A stretch of 64,000 bases of DNA, taken from assembly GCF_020379485.1 (NCBI RefSeq), contig NC_063436.1:15765389-15829388 (forward strand), written 5' to 3'. Shown here one piece after another: positions 56,370 to 64,000 of this stretch. Position 1 is the first letter of the stretch. Each line of letters begins with the position of its first letter. Source of the stretch: Brassica napus. Its lineage: Eukaryota > Streptophyta > Magnoliopsida > Brassicales > Brassicaceae. A program made the position numbers and the translations under genes. A model generated the notes under the pieces. The model had not been told where the DNA came from. It saw only the letters and a list, made by a program, of their open reading frames with translations, and did no database searches.

Positions 56370-57507
56370 CCAGTCTGATTTGATTGAAGAAACTGGTAAG
56401 TTGTGCAGAGACTGTGAAGCTCAAGGCATAGGCATAGCTAGCAATTATTCAACCAGCCTATACAATTTGATATCACTCGTATTTTTTAATCGCTTAGGAG
56501 GCTACTAAACTATTTAACCTAAGGAACTTTGTTTCCTTATAAATTAACTCTTATGGTTAGGTTATCAGAGGTTATTATCTCAACTGAAAAATATTGTCAC
56601 CATTGTGTCAGAGGTCCTTAGTTCGAACGATCGCTGAGACTAAATTAGTACGATTTTCTAGAGTTTTCACGTTTATTAAGAATATAATAAATGTTTACAA
56701 TTTAGTTTGCAATTTATTTTTCAATACACTTTTCAATAATTATCCACCAATAAGATTTAATCAATTCAAATATTCATAATTAATGTTCCTCAAAAATATA
56801 CAAAAATACTTTAAAAATATAGAAAATTTATTTTTGTAGAACAAAAACAAACTCTAGAAAATCTTCATCTCGAGAACGGAGGGAGTATTACGTGTTATGG
56901 TTTCGGGTCTTGGGATTAGGAGTTTCGGTTCCAGAACTCCTGGTATTTAACAAAAAAAAAAGCTGCATGAATTCCAACAAATGCCTAACAACTGAGATCT
57001 TTGAGTCCTTTTCTACCATCTTTAAAGAAACCTAATACAAAACTTAAACGGGTATTTGGATAGTCTAACTCCATATTCGGGCTTGATCCTAATCGAGTTA
57101 TGTGATTGGGCTTGATCTTACAACTTATTTACAGACAACAAACTATAATTATCATCTGCCAACCTTTAAACCACAACCCACCAAACTATATTTGTATTAT
57201 TAGCACGTGTTATATAATAATACTTGGTGGATAGAGTAGTTTATACTATAAATTCTGGTGAAATTAAAGATGCGACTTTTTAAAAACACCATCGTGATTA
57301 ATGATTTTGTAATATTTGTAGTACAATTGTGTATATGAAGCCAAGCTTACCAACCCAATTTAAAGATGATGGTTTATTTAAATTCAAAACTAAGTTTTCA
57401 TTCTAAACTTTCAAACCCAACGATTTTTGGTAAAACTTTTAAAACCAACTTACTTAACTTCCAAAGTCATATACTTGGAAAATTCTCTAAATGCGTAGTA
57501 AGTAGTA

Positions 57508-57755
57508 CTCCCTCTGTTTCAATATAGATGATGTTTTAGATGATTGTTTTTGTTTCATAATAGATGATGTTTTCATATATCTAAGTAACTTTAACTTTAT
57601 CAAAAACTGTGTAGCCAATTGTCTTTTTATAATTTTTGTTTATAATTAAATAAAATAGTTTTAAATTATATTTTAATGATTTTTTGTTTAAAAAAAATAA
57701 TTTTTTAATATGTGTGCAAAGAACCAAAACTTTATCTATTATGAAACAGAGAGAG
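57508..57755. mobile_element. Stowaway/Mariner-like MITE, 248 bp
   Basis: Ends CTCCCTCTGTTTC and GAAACAGAGAGAG are inverted repeats bordered by TA on both sides, the Tc1/Mariner target. The element is AT-rich and non-coding. The minus-strand frame at 57581-57868 is not a gene. Confidence 0.82.
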
Positions 57756-58155
57756 TATAATTTTATCTCAAAGAAAGTGATATAATAACAGACAAGAACA
57801 TGAGAGGCTCGATTCGAAACTGGCAACGTTGAATTATCCTCGTCATCATTAGTCGAAATCAACGACAAGAATTAAATGATTCGTTTTTCTTCTAATGTTG
57901 ACGTGTACACGTTTCGTTAATCACTAGTACTGAAATAGTGTCAGTGGCAACGTAAGTGTATAAAAAGAAAAAGTAAAAAAGCCTTTTCTGTATAATAATG
58001 TCAGTCGTGGATTCAATTCAGCTTACTAAATCGTGAATATAAAAACCTCAAATTTATTTTCACTAAAATAAATAGAGATTCATTATCTTCTCTTCTCTCG
58101 GACCAGCTTTGATTAGAGGTGTAGTAATTTAGATCATCGGTTTAATTACGGTTCG

Positions 58156-60771
58156 ATGACGATGAGGCAACAAGATTCGGCAGCTGAACAAAGAGAAATC
58201 GCTATAATCGTGGACGATTCGTCTTCTCCTCTTCCTCCTCATCCTCAGGTTCATTTCTCCAAACCCAACAAAAAAAAAAATCTCATCTTTGTCTCTTCCT
58301 TTTCTAAAACCTTAATTACGCTTTTACGATTCTGGGTTTGTAGATTCTAAGGTAAAAACTTTCCTCTCTCATAGCATATATTTAATTTAACGCGGGTAAT
58401 TTGAATAAACGGTTGAAAACCGTTTCTGGGGGTTTGTTTCTCTGTTGTTCAATTTTGTTTCTTCCTGATTGCTACGGATGGATTATTAATTGTTTTTTTT
58501 TATATTGGCTATCTGACGGATCCTTTCTCTTCCTCTGTTCGTCTGGAATCTGGATTCAATGATTGTTTTATACATTCATTGAAGAAGTTTTCAGCTTTTC
58601 TGAGGGAAAAAAAAAAGCGAAATGAGTTGTTAGAATGTTTACTCATAGTTTTTGGCATGGAGGAAGATTGTTTATTTTGAGCCTGAGGTCTAGTTTGCAT
58701 ATGTGTGACACTGTAAGGTTAATATCCTTTAAAGAGTCAAGTAACGGTCAACCTTATCTATTACTTCCTATGTCATTGATTTGAACTGAAAATGCATTGC
58801 AGACATACCAGCTGCACCTGTGGGAGAATGTTGTAATCGTTTTAGGTTTCTGTGCTAGCTTTAGATCTCTCTTTATGTGAGATAATATTGTAATCGTTTT
58901 CGGTTTTTGTGTTAGTTTTAGATATCTCTTTATGTGGGAAACTTTTGTAATCGTTTTCGGATTGTGTGTTAGCTTTATTGTTCTTGAGAAAGGCCTGAAA
59001 TTTTACATGGATTTCTACTTATAGGGTGATCATCAGGTGAAACAAGAATCTACTGAAGATGTTCCGGGGAGAACCCACTTGGATCTCTCAATACAAATAC
59101 CCCTTAGACCAGTTCCCTTTGTTAGCGGCCATAGCTCAAAGACCTCTCTAAAGTCCACAAGTTCATTCAAAAGCGGCACTACATCATCCTACTCACCAAG
59201 AGGAATCTTGCGTAATCTAAGCTTGCAAAAGAAAGTTATAGCTCATCCTGAAAGCGAGAGAAGATCTCTTCTATCTCCCTCTCCCATGGAAACAGCTAAA
59301 ACGCCCACCACTGCTGGTTTAACAACTTCTCCTTATTGGAAAAGATGTTTGTCTCTTCCTTCTAGATATGCAGCAAAGTTGTCTCCTGTGGTACCTCCAC
59401 AGGCTCCAGTTGGCGTGCCCGGTGAACCTCCTAATGTGAGAGTTATTTACTATCTCACAAGTTACAATGTGGAAAAAGTTAAATTTACTAAAACATTGTG
59501 TCTTGTTGCAGAAAGATCCTACTTATCCAGCAGTTCCAAGGTCATTGTCCATGCCCGGGAGAAACAAAGTGATTGTGAGATCCATTTCTTTCGAACACCA
59601 CAAAGCTCGTGTTTCCTCTGTAACAAGCTCAGGTATACATTAATCAAATACAGTATGTTCTCAAGTGTTATCATATGAATGTTGAGTTTAGACAGTCTCT
59701 GAAGCATTCTATTGCTTATGATCTTGGTTTTGTTTTTGAATTGTGTTCGCTACTTCCTTCCTTCTCTGGCAGGTCAAAACTCTCCCGTTCCTACAGAAGA
59801 AACCGATGAAGAAATTCCAGAAGAAGAAGCGGTGTGCAGGATCTGTCTTGACGTGTTTGAAGAAGGCAATACACTAAAAATGGAGTGCAGCTGCAAAGGT
59901 GACCTCAGACTCGTTCACGAAGCGTGTGCCATTAAATGGTTTAGCACAAAGGGGACAAGAACATGCGACGTCTGTAGACAAGAAGTCAAGAACTTACCAG
60001 TTATATTACTTCGTGTGCCTACAACTAATCAACCAAACAACATGCGTGATCTCAATCAACAGATACAGTCACAAACCGCTAGGTAACTCCAAGAGTCTTT
60101 TTATTTTTCACCGTTCTTTGAGATAACACAACTGAGAACTGAATGTGTTTGGTGCAGTGCTTGGCAAGAGTTTGTGGTGTTGGTTCTAATCAGCGCGGTC
60201 TGTTACTTCTTCTTCCTCGAGCAATTACTGGTAGCCACGGATACAAACTATTTGTTTTGGTTGGTACTTCAAAGATATTGACAAGGTTTGTTTTGTAGAT
60301 TAGGGACTTGAACACGCAAGCTGTCTACATAGCAGCGCCGTTTTCATTAATGTTGGGCCTCTTAGCATCTCTTTTCGCCATTGTCCTAGGTAAACACAAA
60401 CAACAGACACCTCTTTCTTTTGTTTGGCAACAAAAAAATTGAAAAGTTTTTGGTTATTACAATCTGACTCTGCAGCTATCAGAGAATACATATGGACATA
60501 CGCAGCACTTGAGTTTGCTCTTGTGGGCATTTTGGTTCATCTATTATATAATGCAGTAAGCAATACTCTCACTGTTTCCCCTCATTTGATTACTGATAAT
60601 GGAAACTAAAACACTTTCACAATCTCTCTGATTCAGGTTAGACTACCTCCCATCTACTCTATACTATTTGCAGGGATTCTTGGTTTTGGGATAGCCGTGT
60701 GCTTAAACTCATTGTACCTTCATTATTTCGCTTGGCGTTTGCGTGTTGCAGAGAACTCAACTCAAGTATGA
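58156..60771 (+). CDS. RING-CH (MARCH-type) membrane E3 ubiquitin ligase (At3g06330-like)
   Basis: Eight exons: 58156-58248, 59025-59435, 59512-59632, 59773-60082, 60158-60230, 60299-60389, 60476-60555 and 60637-60771, encoding 437 residues. The first half is Ser/Pro-rich and disordered. The RING-CH domain (C4HC3) is [20 protein letters not shown], then [15 protein letters not shown] and TCDVCRQEV. The C-terminal part has several membrane segments ([64 protein letters not shown]). Such ligases ubiquitinate proteins at endomembranes. Intron 1 is long (776 bases). The substrate is unknown. Confidence 0.92.
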
Positions 60772-61167
60772 ATGTAGTAAACACAACATGGTTTTGGTTT
60801 CTCTGTTCTTCATTGAGTTTGTACCATGGAAGTTGTTCATATGATCCAGAAGTGACATCTTAAATGTAAATGTATCTACTCTTCTTGGAACATGTTAATC
60901 AAGTTCCTTTTGTGTCCCTTTAGTCTCTCTTGAAGGGGACGATGATACTGTGTAAAAAAAAGAGAAAAGAAGTTGAAACTGGTGCTATCTTCAAGTCACA
61001 TATTCTTACTGTTAACAATAATGTAGTTTAAAGCATATGCCGATTAAGCTACAAGTCTTGAGTAAACCAAGAAAATAGAAAACGCACAAACAACAAAACA
61101 ATCTCCTAATCATTGACTTGACCATGTCACAAAAGGCCTCTGTAGAGCTCCAGATTTGTTGAGCAAG
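60772..61167. other. Convergent 3' flanks
   Basis: Short intergenic region between RING-CH and DnaJ genes. No feature. Confidence 0.4.
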
Positions 61168-63165
61168 TCAACAGGCAGATCCTGAAGGTGGAGATTGATC
61201 TGCTGCTTCTTCTCCTGGTTTACTTTGAGAGCTAGGTACTGGTAAAGCAGCTGGATCAAGCTCATACCAGCCTTCCAACACTCCTCTTCCTTCTGTCCCC
61301 TTCAATCTGTTTGACGGAACCCCATGTGAGAATCTACAGAACTCATGAGGTGGAATCTCACAAGTCTCTGATCCGTCCTTCGCCACTGGACAGAAAACAA
61401 ACTTAAACCCTTCCACTTTAGACAAGAACCCCACTGATATTGCACTCTCCTCTACATGATCAGACAGGATCTCAACAAACTCATACTCATGAGAAGAATC
61501 TGAATCAGAGGATAACTCCATGTTCCAGTTCTTGAAAAGTGCCCACGTTTCTCCGTTCTTTGGGAACACCTTAAACCGCCGGGCCCTTCCTATTTTGCTC
61601 TGGACGAAATGAGAGAAAACGTGAGTGCTATTGGTCTTCTCCTCTCCACCGAGTTCGTAGTTACCAACAGAGACAGGCAAGTTTCGCGCTTCATCCTCTT
61701 CTGCCTCTAACCACATATACGTTACAGAGAAATCTTTAGTTGTAGCTTTTTTGATGAGACCATAGAATCTAGGCATCCCCTCTCCATCATCATATAAAGC
61801 CCAAATCTGGCCAGCTTTAAAACAATCTTTTGCCCTCAGCTTATCAAAGTCACTGAACTCAGGATCATCACAGTTGATAACATTTGGTTTTGCTTCACTC
61901 CCTGAACACAAATCATCCTCTGAATCACTGGCACTATCTTCGCTTTCCACTTTGACCTGGTCTTCTTTAATCTTCTCCTTTGGGTTTACACCATTCGGCA
62001 AGGTTTCAGTAGTGTGGTGATCCTCTTGTGTTTGCTTTTTGTCTTCTAGCTCTTCTTCCTTTTCAGTATCTATATTATTACCGGACCCTTCTCCATCTTC
62101 ATTGACTAAGTCCACATCATCGTCCTTTACATTCTCCTTATAGGAAACCTGCCGCTTGCTCCTAACTGACCTCCGAGGCTGCTGTCCTCCATTGGAACCC
62201 AAGCCCTGTGCTGCCATAGTATCACCATATCCATTATCTTCTATTTCGCTATCGCTTTCACTGTCAGAGCTTTCACTAGATTCATCCACATTCTTTTTCT
62301 TCCTCTTTCTAGTAGTTGTTGTTGCCTTTCCAGAGGGAACAGTGGGAGGAGGACCATCTGGAGGAGGACGCTTTTGCCGTTCATTGCAAACGTTTTGGGC
62401 TGGAGCCTTGTTCTGTTGTGGGAAAGAATAAGTATTCTGACATGAGTTTGTTGCTGCCGGTGGTACTACATTCTGGAAAGGTATCTCCAACGCAGTGAAC
62501 TGTTTTTTGCAAGTCAGACAAGAAGTTTGTTTCATGATAGATTCCCTGCTATACTCATACCTCATGCGGCAGAAGGGACAAGAGGTCCAAAAGGTAGGAC
62601 GGTGACTGAAACCTGCTGGTGGTGGTGGGGCTTGAGGAGCTTTCTGCTGAGGATGCGATCTCAAGTCGTTATAGACATTCCTCAAATTAACGCTTGCCTG
62701 CTGCGCACGGTGGTTCCTCGGCACCTGCTGGGCTTTATAAGAAGCTGCAGGTGCAGGCTTTCTCCACGCTCTACGTTTAGTGTCATAAACCGTCCTTTTC
62801 TCTCTATCCAAAAGTATCCTCTGAGCTTCACCAATGAGTTTAAAAGCAGACTCAGCACCTGGGAGCTTATTTTTATCAGGGTGGAGAAGAAGCGCCAGCC
62901 TTCTGTACTGTTTCTTGATGATGGTATCATCAGCGTTCAACTCAACTTGGAGTATACCGTACCAATCCAGCTCATTTGCAAAGAGCTTCTCCGTCGCAGC
63001 GCAGTGGACATCACACACCATCGTCATGTGAGTTATGTTCTCTAAGCTGGGATCCATTTTGTTAGCCTTCAATGCAAGCTTACGAGCACCGGTGAAGTCA
63101 GACTTCTTCATTAAACCTTCTGCTAACTCTCTGGCTCTAAGAGCCTCGTCTCTGTTGATATTCAT
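61168..63165 (-). CDS. DnaJ (J-domain) protein with DUF3444 (At3g06340-like)
   Basis: Uninterrupted coding region of 665 residues from ATG 63165 (MNINRDEALRARELAEGLMK). A tetratricopeptide-like start is followed by the J domain at about residues 66-130: LDWYGILQVELNADDTIIKK, then LALLLHPDKN with the HPD needed to stimulate Hsp70. A zinc-type motif CPFCRMRYEYSR..CLTCKKQF follows, then an acidic, Ser-rich linker with basic nuclear-type signals (TTTRKRKKKN). The C-terminal DUF3444 contains FKAGQIWALYDDGEGMPRFY and GETWALFKNWN. A 5' UTR intron (about 63221-63604) has GT..AG ends. These proteins are plant-specific co-chaperones, likely nuclear; the client is unknown. Confidence 0.93.
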   Translation of the reverse strand: MNINRDEALRARELAEGLMKKSDFTGARKLALKANKMDPSLENITHMTMVCDVHCAATEKLFANELDWYGILQVELNADDTIIKKQYRRLALLLHPDKNKLPGAESAFKLIGEAQRILLDREKRTVYDTKRRAWRKPAPAASYKAQQVPRNHRAQQASVNLRNVYNDLRSHPQQKAPQAPPPPAGFSHRPTFWTSCPFCRMRYEYSRESIMKQTSCLTCKKQFTALEIPFQNVVPPAATNSCQNTYSFPQQNKAPAQNVCNERQKRPPPDGPPPTVPSGKATTTTRKRKKKNVDESSESSDSESDSEIEDNGYGDTMAAQGLGSNGGQQPRRSVRSKRQVSYKENVKDDDVDLVNEDGEGSGNNIDTEKEEELEDKKQTQEDHHTTETLPNGVNPKEKIKEDQVKVESEDSASDSEDDLCSGSEAKPNVINCDDPEFSDFDKLRAKDCFKAGQIWALYDDGEGMPRFYGLIKKATTKDFSVTYMWLEAEEDEARNLPVSVGNYELGGEEKTNSTHVFSHFVQSKIGRARRFKVFPKNGETWALFKNWNMELSSDSDSSHEYEFVEILSDHVEESAISVGFLSKVEGFKFVFCPVAKDGSETCEIPPHEFCRFSHGVPSNRLKGTEGRGVLEGWYELDPAALPVPSSQSKPGEEAADQSPPSGSAC

Positions 63166-64000
63166 AATCAGCTCAACACAAGTATCATAGAACCTCCAAT
63201 ATCCACCTAGGCTTTGGATCCTGCTACAGAGAGAGAGAGATAAAGATTCTGTTAGTTCGATGAAATTGCTCTAAAAATCATAAACCAATGATAAAGGTAT
63301 AACCCTTTTGGTACTATTCTGAGCCTATCATACTATAAAAAGTAAAAACACATACTTTGATTAAAAGGTATAACCTTTGGGGGAAAAGGTAATTAAGTTC
63401 CTTTTGTGATATTCGAGGATTAAGACAAAAGACAAGAACTCTAATCAGATTGTGATTACAACAAGCATAAGATAATTAATTAAAACCTAACATTTCGAAA
63501 CAGATGATGTAATAACGACGACGAATCGTGAAGCGAAACAGAGTATAATTCTGAAAATGGAAACCTATCTACGATCTGGAGAACGGTGAATTTCAAGAGC
63601 TTACCGGAGGGAAGAGGCCAAACGGCGGAGAGGGAGGCCTCCGGGGTTTAGATTCACGACGGATGTATGATGATGTTTAAAACTAAAAAAAAAAAAATCT
63701 AACCTTTTTGTCTGGGTATTATTATGATTGTGGGTTTTCTAGCGAATGTGATTAAGTTTTGGGGTTATTTTTAACAGATGACGTATTATGGTTTAATTGC
63801 AGATCAGCCCTTCAATTTTAAGTAGAATTAAGATTTTGAAATTACAGTCAGATTTTACAAAAACTTTGAATCAAAAATCTGGAAAACTACAAGAGAAAGC
63901 TCAGGTGAGAAAGCAATAAGAAGAAGCTACGTTGAGATTCAGATTCAGACAAGTACTAGGAAGAGAAGATTAGGAAATCAAATAATGGAGACAATAAAAT
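63166..64000. other. 5' UTR, leader intron and upstream flank of the DnaJ gene
   Basis: The leader exon lies near 63605-63660 and the intron at about 63221-63604. The last 300 bases are AT-rich with no gene recognised. Confidence 0.5.

Larger units (their letters stand above)
55706..58155. other. Intergenic region with two MITE-type elements
   Basis: About 2.4 kb without a supported gene. It holds the hAT-type element at 56167 and the Stowaway-like element at 57508. ACGGAGGGAGTAT at 56877-56889 looks like one end of another Stowaway-like copy. Confidence 0.5.

Noticed and set aside
57581..57868. 95-codon minus-strand frame
   Set aside because: It overlaps the Stowaway-like MITE and is AT-rich without homology.

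Overview
The window is nuclear DNA of a crucifer (Brassicaceae), most likely Brassica or a close relative. It is AT-rich and gene-dense. Its genes have short plant introns and occur in the order of their relatives on the upper arm of Arabidopsis thaliana chromosome 3, roughly At3g06035 to At3g06340. The locus names come from my memory of protein families and gene order; no search was run. Several genes expected in that interval are absent, and others survive only as pseudogenes. That is the pattern of gene loss (fractionation) expected after the Brassica genome triplication.

Layout. 1-9.7 kb: a partial GPI-anchored protein gene, a mitochondrial L7/L12 pseudogene with two in-frame stops, Copia and TRIM retrotransposon debris, a 3-ketosphinganine reductase (TSC10A-like) pseudogene, and a small plant-specific gene. 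9.7-20.5 kb: TBL10-like wall O-acetyltransferase, a hAT element with perfect 8-bp target duplications, tRNA-Gly(GCC), a MAPK phosphatase pseudogene without its catalytic core, the stomatal regulator MUTE, and a heavy-metal-associated isoprenylated protein. 22-31 kb: an SGNH/PC-esterase-like membrane protein, the MATH-BTB adaptor BPM2, and a tandem F-box pair of which one copy is broken.

31-39.4 kb is the accessory island. It holds LINE 3' ends, nested Helitron termini with a 3.3-kb Helitron that carries its own hAT insertion, AT microsatellites, an aspartic protease pseudogene frameshifted at its catalytic DTG motif, an inverted duplication of that pseudogene that would fold into a hairpin of about 110 bp, and a divergent, truncated COBRA-like gene. 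40-64 kb returns to conserved genes: GATL4-like glycosyltransferase, a PP2C (PP2C35-like), the TREX-2 component SAC3B (19 exons, 1641 codons), prolyl 4-hydroxylase P4H2, a RING-CH membrane E3 ligase, and a DnaJ/DUF3444 protein.

The genes do not form one pathway. Loose themes are cell wall and secretion (TBL10, GATL4, P4H2, COBRA-like) and protein turnover (BPM2, F-box, RING-CH). No previously undescribed system was found with certainty. The most unusual structures are the foldback of the aspartic protease fragment, the nested Helitron/hAT block, and the repeated in-phase exons of SAC3B.
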